Both the position numbers and the translations under genes were made by a program. Below are positions 15,768 to 24,812 of a stretch of 64,000 nt of DNA, piece after piece; within the stretch, counting starts at the first letter, position 1; each line of letters opens with the position of its first letter. The DNA is from Pseudomonas koreensis (GTDB taxonomy: Bacteria > Pseudomonadota > Gammaproteobacteria > Pseudomonadales > Pseudomonadaceae), in NCBI RefSeq assembly GCF_024169245.1, contig NZ_JALJWP010000001.1, positions 3,907,501 to 3,971,500 on the forward strand. Direction: 5' to 3'. Under the pieces are notes generated by a model that saw only the letters and a program-made list of their open reading frames with translations, was not told the origin of the DNA and made no database searches.

Positions 15768-17894
15768 TCACAACAAACTCCACGAAACCCCGACGTACAC
15801 CCCCATTCCTTCGCCCGGCGTCGACCGCGCGGCATCCAGCCCTTTGTCGTCATAGCCCGGCGTGACCGTGGCCGCATAACGTTTGCCGGTGAGGTTGCGC
15901 ATGTCCACCCAGCCTTGCCAGTCGCCTTTGGGCGCGTTGTAGCCCAGCGTGGCGCCGAACAAGGCATACGGGTCGGCGTAATAGCTATTGGCGTAGTCCA
16001 CGGCCACTTTGGACACCAGTTGTGTATTCACGGCGGCGAAGAAGCCTTGCGGCCAGTCGTAACGCGGTTCGCCCTGATAGTAGTGCATCGGCAAACCGGG
16101 CAGGCGGTTGTCGCCGAAGCGTTCATCGTCACGGTAGTGGAAATCGCTGAAGGTGTAGGCCTGGCGCAAGCTCAACTGGCGCCCGTCGGCGGCGGTCCAG
16201 AGTTTGCTGTTGAGGCTGGCCTCGATGCCTTGGTGCACTGTCGGGCTGGCATTGAGTTCGTAGGGCGTGACGGCGTTGGCATCCGGTAGCACCGAGAGCA
16301 GTTCGTGACGAACTTGCGCGTAGTACCAGGCCAGACTCCATTCACCGAAGGCGCTGTCGCCACGGCCGCCAAGTTCCAGGGTGGTCGCGGTCTGGTTTTG
16401 CAGTTTTATCGGGTCGCGCTGGGTGCCGGTGGCGGCACCGTTGCCCGCAGGGAAGCGTACGTTGGAGCTGTAGATCAACGACCACGGGTGCGGTGCTTCG
16501 ACGGAGCGGCTGAGGTTGCCGAACACTTGCACGTCCGGGGCGATCTGGTAGCGCAGGCCGATACGCGGTGCGTAGTCCCAGTCGTTGAGACTGGTTTTGC
16601 CGCCGCCTTGCGGGTAGGTCACGGCGCTTTCGCGGCGGGTGTAGATGGCGGCGAGGCCGGTGGTAAGCCAGAGGTCGTCGGCAATTTCCAGGTCGTTACC
16701 GACATGCAGCACGGTGTCGGAGCCCTGATAGGTGAAGTTGCGCATGCGCGTACCCGGAGCGTAGCTGGCGGTGTTGCCAGTCGGAACGCGCACGAATTCA
16801 CTGGCGCCGTCGTTGGGCAGATGCTTGGTCACGCGCAGGCCGACAGTGCTGCGGCTTTCCATGCCGAACAGGGTGTCGCGGCGTTTGTAGTCGAAGGTGC
16901 CGCTGACGTCGGTATAGGCCACTTTCAGGCGGTTCGGGCCTTCGCGCAGGTCCATGGGGTAGTCGTGGTAGACGAGACCGGTCTGAATGCTCGAATCGTC
17001 GTCGAGGTAGAACGTGGTCTTGTTGCCAATGAAGGTGCTGCCCGGTTGCTTGCGGCTGTCGTCGCGCGCCACATACGCCGGGTTGGCTGCCCGTGGGCTG
17101 TGTTCGATGGAGTGCTTGGTTACCCGGCCGGCGAGGTCATTGTCGGTCTCGCGGTAGCGAAAATAGAAGCGTGTTTCCAGGTTCGGGTTGAAGCGATAAC
17201 CGAAGTTGGCGATCAGGCCTTTGCTGTCGCTGGCGGTGTGATCCTGATAGCCGTCAGCCTCGGCACCGGTCAGCGATACGTAGTAATCGAAATCACCAAG
17301 CACTTGCCCGGAGCTGATCTGGCGCTGCTGATAGCCATGACTTCCGGTGGCATAGCGCACTTGCAGTTTCGGCGCGGTGTAACCGGTGTGGCTGACGTAA
17401 TCGATAGCGCCGCCCAGCGCCAGCGAGCCGCGATCAAAGCCGTTGGCGCCGCGCAGCACTTCGACATGGTCGACCCACAGTGGCTCGAGCAATTCATAGG
17501 GTGTGCCGCCGGGGCCGGTCAGCGGCAGGCCGTCGAGCATCGTGTACAGCCCCGATGCATGGGCGCCGGGGGCGCGGTTGATCCCCGATCCGCGGATGGA
17601 AATCTTCACGCCTTCGTTGCCCGCCGACTGCGCATACACACCCGGCTGATAGGCCAGCACATCCTGATTGCTGGCAACGCGGCCCTGCAACGGCTGGCGC
17701 ATGTCGACCACGTTGGTAGCGCCGGGCACCTGTTCGAGGCGTTCCCGGGCGTCTTCGACCGCTGCATCCGTGCCACTGCGCTCATCCGCCGAAATCAGCA
17801 CTTGCCCCAGTTCCAGACCCTGGGTCGCAGCCATCGCCGGGCAGGCGATGGCCAGACCGAGCAGGGCAGTGGGCAATGATTTGGGCGACGGCAT
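15768..17894 (-). CDS. TonB-dependent outer-membrane receptor
   Basis: 708 residues with a signal peptide (residues 1-22, ending PAMA). A plug domain follows (about 45-165, with YQPGVYAQSAGNEGVKISIRG and HVEVLRGANGF cited by position). The 22-strand barrel ends YVGVSWSLL with a terminal aromatic-hydrophobic pattern. There is no N-terminal STN signalling domain. The plug motif and spacing resemble the PqqU/YncD and FecA-like group rather than hydroxamate receptors; this is uncertain. No Fur-box-like dyad stands out upstream, so iron regulation is not evident. It sits 280 bases from the end of the LysR gene that starts the biosynthetic cluster, on the same strand as that LysR gene. A functional link is possible but unsupported. 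Confidence 0.85.
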   Translation of the reverse strand: MPSPKSLPTALLGLAIACPAMAATQGLELGQVLISADERSGTDAAVEDARERLEQVPGATNVVDMRQPLQGRVASNQDVLAYQPGVYAQSAGNEGVKISIRGSGINRAPGAHASGLYTMLDGLPLTGPGGTPYELLEPLWVDHVEVLRGANGFDRGSLALGGAIDYVSHTGYTAPKLQVRYATGSHGYQQRQISSGQVLGDFDYYVSLTGAEADGYQDHTASDSKGLIANFGYRFNPNLETRFYFRYRETDNDLAGRVTKHSIEHSPRAANPAYVARDDSRKQPGSTFIGNKTTFYLDDDSSIQTGLVYHDYPMDLREGPNRLKVAYTDVSGTFDYKRRDTLFGMESRSTVGLRVTKHLPNDGASEFVRVPTGNTASYAPGTRMRNFTYQGSDTVLHVGNDLEIADDLWLTTGLAAIYTRRESAVTYPQGGGKTSLNDWDYAPRIGLRYQIAPDVQVFGNLSRSVEAPHPWSLIYSSNVRFPAGNGAATGTQRDPIKLQNQTATTLELGGRGDSAFGEWSLAWYYAQVRHELLSVLPDANAVTPYELNASPTVHQGIEASLNSKLWTAADGRQLSLRQAYTFSDFHYRDDERFGDNRLPGLPMHYYQGEPRYDWPQGFFAAVNTQLVSKVAVDYANSYYADPYALFGATLGYNAPKGDWQGWVDMRNLTGKRYAATVTPGYDDKGLDAARSTPGEGMGVYVGVSWSLL

Positions 17895-18174
17895 CGAAAA
17901 AACTCCAGCAAACAGGGAATCGGGCAATGAACAGTGCGACGTCAAAAGAAACGGAGGAAACACATGGCGATTTGGCTTTTTGTCCGGCGATGGCAAACGA
18001 CCGGGCGCGGACTAACTTCGCGGATCCGGCCTTTCGGTTCAATAAACAATTTCAGCGGGCTGTTGAAGCGCGACAAAGTCGAGTTGCCGAGAGCCGGATG
18101 CCCATACAAGCGCGTCGCGGAAAATTCTGACGATACATGCGCAGACATCCCGCTCTTTCTGGCGCAGTGATCGT

Positions 18175-19074
18175 TCACTTGCCCCGCAAGGTCTGCTCGA
18201 TCACCTCGACAAACGCCTTCACCAGCGGGCTTCGTTCGCGTTTGCGCGTCAGCACCAGTAACGGCGCCGTGGCGCTGGGTTCAGCCAGCGGTCGATAGGT
18301 CACGCCACGCTTGACCAGGGCCTGGGTGCATTGCGGTACAACTGCGATGCCCCGGCCGGCGGCGACCAGAGCAATGATCGAGGTGATCTGTTTGCCACTC
18401 GGCCCCGGGCGCGGAGTCAGGTCGTTGCGACGGTACAGCGCAGCGATGATGTCGTTCAGGGCCGAGCCGTAGTCGCTCGGGAAAGCAATCAGCGGATATG
18501 CGCTCAGCTCGGTCAGGGTTACATGGCTCTGATCGGCGAGGGCGCTGTCACTGGGAACGGCGGCCATCAACGGCTCGTTGTCCAGGCAGATGACCTGAAT
18601 GTCCGGGTTCGCATCGGCCGGGTACATGCGGCTCATGCCGATGTCCAGGCGTCCTTCGACGATTTGTGCACATTGCGTACTGGAGGCGCCTTCTTCCACG
18701 GTCAATTGCACATCGGGATACGACGAGCAGAACGTCTGGATGGTCTGGCTGAAAAGATCCGAGAGCGCGATCGAGCTGGCATAACCCACCGCCAGTTGCC
18801 CGGCCGAGCCAGCCGCCAGTTTGCTGGTTATGGCTGCCGTGAGGTCGACTTGTTCCAGCACGGCCCGCGCATAGGGCAGAAAGTGTCGCCCCTCGGACGT
18901 CAGCGTGACATTGCGCGTGCTGCGGTCGAACAGACGAAAGCCCAGTTCCGTTTCCAGCGCCGAAATCTGCCGGGTCAGCGGCGGCTGGGCGATATGCAGA
19001 CGCACCGCGGCGCGGCCGAAATGCAATTCGTCACTGACGACGAGAAAATAACGCAGACGGCGCAGATCGATCAT
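18175..19074 (-). CDS. LysR family regulator of the biosynthetic cluster
   Basis: A 299-residue regulator with an N-terminal HTH (IDLRRLRYFLVVSDELHFGR, then AAVRLHIAQPPLTRQISALE) of the BenM/CatM/CynR-like subgroup, and a substrate-binding domain. Two ATGs compete. The one at 19072-19074 has AGGG six bases upstream, whereas the one at 19078-19080 has none at workable spacing. It is divergent from the MFS exporter gene with a 95-base gap that contains an 11-bp direct repeat. It is the obvious candidate regulator for the eight-gene block to its right, possibly responding to a pathway intermediate. Confidence 0.88.
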   Translation of the reverse strand: MIDLRRLRYFLVVSDELHFGRAAVRLHIAQPPLTRQISALETELGFRLFDRSTRNVTLTSEGRHFLPYARAVLEQVDLTAAITSKLAAGSAGQLAVGYASSIALSDLFSQTIQTFCSSYPDVQLTVEEGASSTQCAQIVEGRLDIGMSRMYPADANPDIQVICLDNEPLMAAVPSDSALADQSHVTLTELSAYPLIAFPSDYGSALNDIIAALYRRNDLTPRPGPSGKQITSIIALVAAGRGIAVVPQCTQALVKRGVTYRPLAEPSATAPLLVLTRKRERSPLVKAFVEVIEQTLRGK

Positions 19075-19091
19075 GTTCATCCCTGGGTATC

Positions 19092-19109
19092 AATCGGTCG
19101 GAAATCGGT
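19092..19109. promoter_or_regulatory. Candidate LysR site: 11-bp-spaced direct repeat
   Basis: AATCGGT occurs at 19092-19098 and again at 19103-19109, exactly one helical turn apart. A TATAAA-like -10 lies near 19134. It is in the gap between the divergent LysR and MFS genes. A direct repeat is less usual than an inverted one for LysR proteins, so this is tentative. Confidence 0.35.
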
Positions 19110-19169
19110 ATTGGATCCTTCAGACTGCCCATCTTATAAAAGTGTTTGAAAATATTACGAACATTTCTT

Positions 19170-20393
19170 ATGAGTCTTCGCCTGTTTTGTCCTCGGGTCG
19201 CCCTGTTTCTGGCGGGATGCGCGGCTTTTATCAACCTTTATGCAACGCAAGGGCTGCTTAACCAGCTGGCCGCGGCGTTCGACGTGTCCGCCCGACAAGC
19301 CAGCTGGAGCATTACCGTCACCACGCTGGCCGTGGCCATCGCTGCATTATTTGTCGGCCGGCTTACAGCGCGGGCCGAGCAGCATCGGGTCATCGCGCTG
19401 GCGGCGATCCTGTTGGCGCTGCCAGCGCTGCTGGCGGCCTGGGCAGGCAGCTTCGGTGAGTTCCTGCTTTGGCGGGCGGTCCAGGGCCTGCTGATACCCG
19501 TGGTGTTCGCCACCAGCATCGCCTACATCGGCGTGCGCTGGAGAGACGGCGCGGTGACCGAAGTGACCAGCGTCTACGTTGCCGGCACCGTGCTTGGCGG
19601 ATTCTGCGGGCGGTTCCTCACCGGATGGGTCACCGAGTTTGCCGACTGGCGTCTTGCCCTGGCCGTGCTTGCCGGGCTGAGCCTGCTCCTGGGGCTGACG
19701 ATCGCCTGGTTCCTGCCGCACAACCCCAGTCCTGGTCTGCAAACCCCGGCCGGGCGCCAAGGGATGCGCGCCGAACGTTTCAGCAAACCATTGCTGGCCA
19801 CCTACGTCGTGGGTTTTTGCGTGCTGTTTGCACAGATTGCGACGTTTACCTATGTCGGTCTGCACCTGAGCCGTGCCCCGTTTTCGTTGAGCACCGGTGC
19901 GCTCGGAGCGATTTACTCGGTGTTTCTGCTGGCGCTGGTGGTGGTGCCGATTGCCGGACGCCTGGGCAAGGCCCGACCGCGTAGTGAACTGATCACGGCC
20001 GCAGCCTGCCTGGGGATTACCGGCTCGCTGCTGACGCTGACCTCCTCACTGTGGCTGATCATCGCCGGCCTCGCGCTCAGCTCCACCGGCGTATTTCTCG
20101 CCCAAGCCGCCGCCAACGCATTCGTCACCGCCCATGCCCGCTTGGACAAGGCCGGGGCCGTGGGCCTGTATCTGACCAGTTACTACCTGGGCGGCAGTTT
20201 CGGTGCGTTCGTGCCGGGCGCGCTGTGGGAACTGGGTGGCTGGCCGGCTTGCATCGCCCTGATCATGGTGTTCCAGATACTGCCGCTGCTGGTGATTCGT
20301 CGCGGCTGGAAAATTCCCGTACTGCCGGTGATGGCCGGCGCTCCCGCGCTCAAAGCTCTTGAATCAACATCCAACAAGGAAAATGTCAGATGA
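19170..20393 (+). CDS. MFS transporter (YnfM-like), probable exporter of the cluster
   Basis: A 407-residue inner-membrane protein with 12 predicted helices, of the YnfM/arabinose-efflux DHA1 group. FINLYATQGLLNQLAAAFDV in helix 1 is cited by position (residues 17-36), and TYVGLHLSRAPFSLS opens the second half. The ATG at 19170 is preferred over an in-frame TTG at 19146, although neither has a strong ribosome binding site. Its stop overlaps the next start as ATGA, so it is translationally coupled to the unknown helical protein. Being first in a biosynthetic operon, it probably exports the product or confers self-resistance. Confidence 0.85.
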   Translation: MSLRLFCPRVALFLAGCAAFINLYATQGLLNQLAAAFDVSARQASWSITVTTLAVAIAALFVGRLTARAEQHRVIALAAILLALPALLAAWAGSFGEFLLWRAVQGLLIPVVFATSIAYIGVRWRDGAVTEVTSVYVAGTVLGGFCGRFLTGWVTEFADWRLALAVLAGLSLLLGLTIAWFLPHNPSPGLQTPAGRQGMRAERFSKPLLATYVVGFCVLFAQIATFTYVGLHLSRAPFSLSTGALGAIYSVFLLALVVVPIAGRLGKARPRSELITAAACLGITGSLLTLTSSLWLIIAGLALSSTGVFLAQAAANAFVTAHARLDKAGAVGLYLTSYYLGGSFGAFVPGALWELGGWPACIALIMVFQILPLLVIRRGWKIPVLPVMAGAPALKALESTSNKENVR

Positions 20394-21259
20394 CCGTGAG
20401 TAACCTGCTGACGCTGCAAAGCCCGTTATTGTCCGTGATAGAACCCGTGCTCGACGACATGCCCGCCGGTGTTCTCAAGCAAGCGTTGGTAGAGGCGTTT
20501 CGCAGTCAGGAAGCCGCGCTGCATGACATCGAGCGCTCGTTTCAATCCCTGACTTCGCGTCATCATCGTGCTGCGCCGTTGCGAACGTTCTTCGGCAGTT
20601 GGTCGAAAACCAACAATTCGGCCGCCAGTGTGTCCGGCCTCGCCAGTCGCATCACATTGCTGGCGCGCTCGGAACAACACAGCGATGCAGCGGATCGTCT
20701 CTACCGGGTCTGCGGCAGTCTGCAACGCATCACCGACGAAGACCTCGGCGCGTTGGGCAACACGCTGCACTCCGAGCTGTTCTACAACATGGCCACGCCG
20801 ATTTGCGGTGATGACCAATGGCTGTTGAAAGAGAACTGCCTGCCCTCGGCACAATCCTTCAAGGACTGGACCGACGCCCGGCGCCTGCGTGACCTCGACC
20901 TGTTGCAAGGCTTGCTGACGACGCTGGTGCATGAGGTTTATACCCATGGCGAAGTGGAATTCATCCACCCTCTGTTCACGCAGTGGTTTGAGCGTGACAT
21001 GGGCGTGCCGGCCGCGAAAGTAAGGTCGACGGTCGCCTGGGTCACCGTGCATACGGGCGGCACCGAGAGTAATCACTTTGCCCACGCGGTCGCCGCTGTC
21101 GAGGCGTTCGTCGAGGCAATGGGCGTCGCCGTTGTGCAGTCAGCTGCGCAGGAGATCTTCGTCGAGTACCTTCAACGCAAGGCTGAAGTGATGCGTGAAT
21201 GCGAGAAAATCCTTGATAAGGCAGCAAACAGCGTTGAACAGGTATCAATAACAACATAA
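20390..21259 (+). CDS. Unrecognised helical Glu/His-rich protein, possibly a metal-dependent oxidase
   Basis: 289 residues, mostly alpha-helical, with no signal peptide or membrane segment. I do not recognise a family with confidence. Clusters of potential metal ligands lie in helical contexts: HSELFYN (about residue 128), LVHEVYTHGEVEFIHP (about 181-196) and VHTGGTESNHFAHAV (about 220-234). The ordered spread of Glu/His over several helices, and a length close to 250-300, recall heme-oxygenase-like diiron oxidases, which are common tailoring enzymes in small natural-product operons. However, the exact E-x6-H and H-x3-D-x2-H motifs are not met. Its start overlaps the MFS stop by four bases, which ties it firmly to the cluster. 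Confidence 0.55.
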   Translation: MTVSNLLTLQSPLLSVIEPVLDDMPAGVLKQALVEAFRSQEAALHDIERSFQSLTSRHHRAAPLRTFFGSWSKTNNSAASVSGLASRITLLARSEQHSDAADRLYRVCGSLQRITDEDLGALGNTLHSELFYNMATPICGDDQWLLKENCLPSAQSFKDWTDARRLRDLDLLQGLLTTLVHEVYTHGEVEFIHPLFTQWFERDMGVPAAKVRSTVAWVTVHTGGTESNHFAHAVAAVEAFVEAMGVAVVQSAAQEIFVEYLQRKAEVMRECEKILDKAANSVEQVSITT

Positions 21260-21371
21260 TTGGTATTGGCCCGAATCGCCGCTTGTATTCAAGATAACCA
21301 CGTTTCGCACTTGGCCCGCTCTAGCGGGAAAGGTGTTGCACGAACCCTGGAAAGATCGCAAGGAAGCCCGT

Positions 21372-22607
21372 ATGCAGCTCATCGTGTTTTGCCCGCCGAA
21401 AATTATTCTCCAGCACCGTGCCGCAGACTGGTCGGCTGCGCTTGGTCGTGAAGGCGTCCTGTTGAGCTGTGCCTCTCGCGCGCAAGAGATTGCGGCGCAT
21501 CTGGGTGACGCAGTGCGCTATCAGCTGTTCGACAACTTCAATGACAACGCGCTGGTCGAGGTCGACGTCTATGAAATCGCCCGCGAACTCCATGCACCGC
21601 TGTGTGTGGCGCTGGCGGAAATCGACGTGCTGCGCGTGGCGCGCATCAACGACCGCCTCGGGATCAGCGTCGGTGCCGAAGAGCGCGCCATGTTCTACCG
21701 GGACAAGTTTCTGATGAAACAGCGCACTCGCGAATGCGGCTTTGCCATCGCCGAAATGGCGACCATCAGCAACGCCACCGAGGCGGTACGGTTCAGCGAT
21801 CTGCACGGGTTTCCGGTAGTGATCAAACCGCGCGACGGACGTGGCTCAAACGGTGTTGAAGTGCTGCGTGACATGACGCAAATGCGCGACTGGCTGCTCG
21901 GCCAGACGTCGACCACGTTCCACAACCTGATGATCGAAAAATATGTGCGCGGCAGCCATTACATCGTCAATGGCCTGTACATCGAGGGGCGGCCGATTCT
22001 GGTGTCGCCGGTGCGCGTGATGACCTCGGCGCTGGATTTTCTCGGCGGCAAATCCCATGACTTGCACATGCTCGACGCACACAACCCGATGCGCGATCGT
22101 CTGGTCGAATACGCACGGGCACTGGTTGAACGGGTTCTCCCTTCCGATCCGACAATGCTGTTTCACCTCGAGCTGTTCGTTGACGAGAACGACGAGATCG
22201 TTCTCTGCGAAATCGCCTCGCGCCTGGGCGGGGTATTTTTCAATCAGGAAATCACCCACGCCTGGGGCATCGATCCGCGCATGGGCTTCCTGCGCGCGCT
22301 CCACGATCCGGCTTACCGGCCTGAACCGATGACCGAGCCGCTGCGCATGGTCGGGCATATCAGCATTCCACCGCGTGTCGGTCTGCTGCGCGACGTTGCC
22401 CGGGAATGCCCGCTCGAAGGCGTTCTGGAGTACCGCATCTCGGCGGAAAAAATGACCTCCTACAGCAATATGAAATTCACCAACTCGGAAATTCTCAATG
22501 CCATCGTGGCGGGGCAGAACGAGGCCGAGTTGCGCGACATGTTGCACACGGTCGAGCGCTGGTTCCACGACAGTTGCGACTGGGCGGCCATCGAGACCGC
22601 GGCCTAG
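21372..22607 (+). CDS. ATP-grasp ligase
   Basis: A 411-residue carboxylate-amine ligase of the ATP-grasp superfamily. The Rossmann-like N-terminal domain (about 1-110) is followed by the ATP-grasp fold. This shows PVVIKPRDGRGSNGVEVL (ATP-binding loop, about residue 147), LMIEKYVRGSHYIVNG (about 182) and LELFVDENDEIVLCEIASRLGG (metal/ATP Glu residues, about 268-288, cited in part). The EIASRLGG ending is typical of L-amino-acid ligases and related enzymes that make amide bonds through an acylphosphate. The start ATG at 21372 has AAGGAAG upstream. In this context it probably couples the cluster's amino acid to another amino acid or amine. It could instead be a carboxylate ligase with a non-amino-acid partner. 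Confidence 0.85.
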   Translation: MQLIVFCPPKIILQHRAADWSAALGREGVLLSCASRAQEIAAHLGDAVRYQLFDNFNDNALVEVDVYEIARELHAPLCVALAEIDVLRVARINDRLGISVGAEERAMFYRDKFLMKQRTRECGFAIAEMATISNATEAVRFSDLHGFPVVIKPRDGRGSNGVEVLRDMTQMRDWLLGQTSTTFHNLMIEKYVRGSHYIVNGLYIEGRPILVSPVRVMTSALDFLGGKSHDLHMLDAHNPMRDRLVEYARALVERVLPSDPTMLFHLELFVDENDEIVLCEIASRLGGVFFNQEITHAWGIDPRMGFLRALHDPAYRPEPMTEPLRMVGHISIPPRVGLLRDVARECPLEGVLEYRISAEKMTSYSNMKFTNSEILNAIVAGQNEAELRDMLHTVERWFHDSCDWAAIETAA

Positions 22608-22693
22608 CGCCTTACTCATGTCCTGACGACATCAATCGAGCTGACTTCCGTCACTGAACGGGATGCTCACGCCTTCAGAAAAGTGGATAGCCC

Positions 22694-23752
22694 ATGAACA
22701 AGCTGGTTGAAAGCCTCATTCCGATTCCGGTGGCAGCCCTCGGGGCCTGGCTCGGTTACCTGACCGGGTTTCCGCTCGGCGACCTGATCGGCGCGATCTG
22801 CGCGGTGACTGCGCTGAGCAAGCTGGGAGTGCCCATGCGCATGCCGTATCCCTTCGTGGCCACCGTGCAATTGCTGCTGGGCATCAGTGTCGGCTCCATC
22901 GTCACCGCCTCGATGATGCGCGAGCTCACCGACTTCAGCATTCTGGTTGGTCTGCTCATCTGCATGACCACGCAGATATTCGTCGGCTACAACTGGCTGC
23001 GGCGCATGGAAAAATGGGGCCACATCGAAAGTCTGCTGGGCTCAATTCCCGGCGCGATGGCGGCCGTGATGACGGTGTCGGGCGAGCAGGGGCCCGCATC
23101 AGGGCGCATCGCCTTCGTACACATCGTGCGGCTGCTCGCGCTGCTGGCGGTGGTCACGATCATCGCCGGTGGGCACTCCGACAGCGTGGCACCGACGCTG
23201 GGTACGCTGGACAACTATCTCGGCGTAATCGCGCCGGCCATTGCCGCGGTGCTCGCCGGGTATCTGCTGGAACGTTTCGACGTACCGGCGCCGTACATGC
23301 TGACCGGGTTGCTGTGCACCGCCGCCGTCAATGTCGGTTTCCCCGAAGCCAATCTGCATGTGCCCGATCCGTTCGCGATAGTCGCGTTGATCCTGCTGGG
23401 CGGGCTGATCGGTATTCGCCTCAAGGACATCACTTTCAGAGACGTCGTGCGTTATATCCGCGCCGGCCTGGTGGTCACTGCGCTGACGTTCTGCACCACG
23501 CTGCTGGTGGCGTTCGTGATGAGCAAACTGACCGGCAAACCGTTTCTGACGCTGTTCATGTCATGGGTGCCGGGCGGCGTCGAAGTGATGACCGCGGCCG
23601 CGTTGCTGCTCAAGCTCGACCCGGCGTTCGTGATGCTCAACCACGTGGTGCGGATGTCGATCATCCACATTTCACCGGTGTTTCTGCCCAAGCGCCTGTT
23701 CCAGGAACAGCCCGCGCCGTTGCCTCAGCCGCAACCCCAGACCGAACCGTAA
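22694..23752 (+). CDS. AbrB-family integral membrane protein
   Basis: 352 residues with about ten hydrophobic segments in two similar halves (each around 150 residues). This matches the membrane AbrB duplication family (PF05145-type, often mislabelled as a regulator or ammonia monooxygenase). GAWLGYLTGFPLGDLIGA opens the first repeat and AGYLLERFDVPAPYMLTGLL the second. It is not the DNA-binding AbrB. Its molecular role is poorly known; a transport function is generally assumed. Placement between the ATP-grasp and aldolase genes suggests a substrate or product transporter for the cluster, in addition to the MFS protein. Confidence 0.8.
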   Translation: MNKLVESLIPIPVAALGAWLGYLTGFPLGDLIGAICAVTALSKLGVPMRMPYPFVATVQLLLGISVGSIVTASMMRELTDFSILVGLLICMTTQIFVGYNWLRRMEKWGHIESLLGSIPGAMAAVMTVSGEQGPASGRIAFVHIVRLLALLAVVTIIAGGHSDSVAPTLGTLDNYLGVIAPAIAAVLAGYLLERFDVPAPYMLTGLLCTAAVNVGFPEANLHVPDPFAIVALILLGGLIGIRLKDITFRDVVRYIRAGLVVTALTFCTTLLVAFVMSKLTGKPFLTLFMSWVPGGVEVMTAAALLLKLDPAFVMLNHVVRMSIIHISPVFLPKRLFQEQPAPLPQPQPQTEP

Positions 23753-23790
23753 TCGCTGCCACCCTTCGAATACCCAAGGATTTGACCTCG

Positions 23791-24798
23791 ATGAGTATTG
23801 CCATTCACGACCCAACGCTGCGCGACGGAAATCACGCGGTCTCCCATTCGTTGAGCCTGGACGACATCGCCGCCTACTGCCGCGCAGTCGACGGCTGTGG
23901 CCTGAACGTGGTCGAAGTCGGCCACGGCAATGGTCTCGGCGCATCCTCGCTGCAGTTGGGGCTGGCACGCTACAGCGACGTGCAGATGCTGGAAACCGCG
24001 CGAGCCAACCTCACCCACACCCGACTGGGCGTACACATGATTCCGGGGTTCTCGCGCTTGAGCGACATCGACACGGCGCTGAGCATCGGTGTCGAGGTGT
24101 TGCGCATCGCCTCGCACTGCACCGAAGCCAGTGTCACCGAGAGTTATATCGAGCATGCGCGCAGCAAAGGCGCGTTCGTTCACGGCGTGTTGATGATGAG
24201 CCACATGGCCAGTGCGTCGACCTTGCTCGAAGAGGCCCTGAAGCAGCAACGCTACGGCGCCAACGCGCTGGTGCTGATGGACTCGGCCGGTCATTTCGAC
24301 CCGGACAGCACCCGCGAGAAAATCGCTCTGCTGGTGCGCGAACTCGACATTCCCGTGGGCTTTCATGGCCACAACAATCTGGGACTGGCCGTTGCCAACT
24401 CGCTGGCGGCAGCGCAGGCCGGCGCGACCATCATTGACGGCTGCATGCGCGGCTTCGGCGCCGGTGCCGGCAACACTCAGCTGGAAGTCCTCTGCGCAGT
24501 GCTTGAACGCTATCAGTTCGACACGGGCGTAAATGTCTTCGACCTGTGCCGGGCGGTGGACAGTCTGGCGGAGTTCACTCCGGTGAAAACGCCGACCGTG
24601 GTCAAGACTGCCAACCTCATCAGTGGCCTCTACGGTGTCTGCAGTGGCTTTGAAAAGCACGTGGCACGGGCCGCCGCCGAGTTTCATGTCGAACCCCGGA
24701 AGATTTATCAAGAGCTGGCCCGCTGCAACGCCGTGGCAGGTCAGGAAGACCTGATCATCTCGGTGGCCAGTCGTTTGTCTCAACCTGTTGTCGCTTGA
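23791..24798 (+). CDS. 4-hydroxy-2-oxovalerate aldolase-like enzyme (DmpG/NikB family)
   Basis: A 335-residue HMGL-type TIM-barrel class II aldolase, full length for DmpG (about 340). It retains the metal-binding DPTLRDGNHAVSHS start (Asp/Arg and the catalytic His), the second metal-ligand pair in FHGHNNLGLA (about residue 190) and GCMRGFGAGAGNTQLE (about 217-232). The C-terminal helical domain that docks on the dehydrogenase is also present. In catabolism it cleaves 4-hydroxy-2-oxo acids to pyruvate and an aldehyde; the reaction is reversible. NikB of nikkomycin biosynthesis uses it for carbon-carbon bond formation. No meta-cleavage hydratase or decarboxylase lies nearby, so a synthetic role is favoured here. 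It is followed after 14 bases by its dehydrogenase partner. Confidence 0.88.
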   Translation: MSIAIHDPTLRDGNHAVSHSLSLDDIAAYCRAVDGCGLNVVEVGHGNGLGASSLQLGLARYSDVQMLETARANLTHTRLGVHMIPGFSRLSDIDTALSIGVEVLRIASHCTEASVTESYIEHARSKGAFVHGVLMMSHMASASTLLEEALKQQRYGANALVLMDSAGHFDPDSTREKIALLVRELDIPVGFHGHNNLGLAVANSLAAAQAGATIIDGCMRGFGAGAGNTQLEVLCAVLERYQFDTGVNVFDLCRAVDSLAEFTPVKTPTVVKTANLISGLYGVCSGFEKHVARAAAEFHVEPRKIYQELARCNAVAGQEDLIISVASRLSQPVVA

Positions 24799-24812
24799 TT
24801 CTGGAGCTGGAA

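Noticed and set aside
16305..17879. Long open frame opposite the TonB receptor gene
   Set aside because: It is an antisense shadow of a high-GC gene. It has no ribosome binding site, and the translation is Gly/Val/His-rich low-complexity sequence without domain motifs.
20390..22607. Opine-type metallophore cluster beside a TonB receptor
   Set aside because: No nicotianamine-synthase-like or opine dehydrogenase protein is present. The enzymes match other families.
23014..24798. Apparent 594-codon fusion starting inside the AbrB-type gene
   Set aside because: Only the part from 23791 has aldolase motifs. The upstream part is an out-of-frame reading of the membrane-protein gene.
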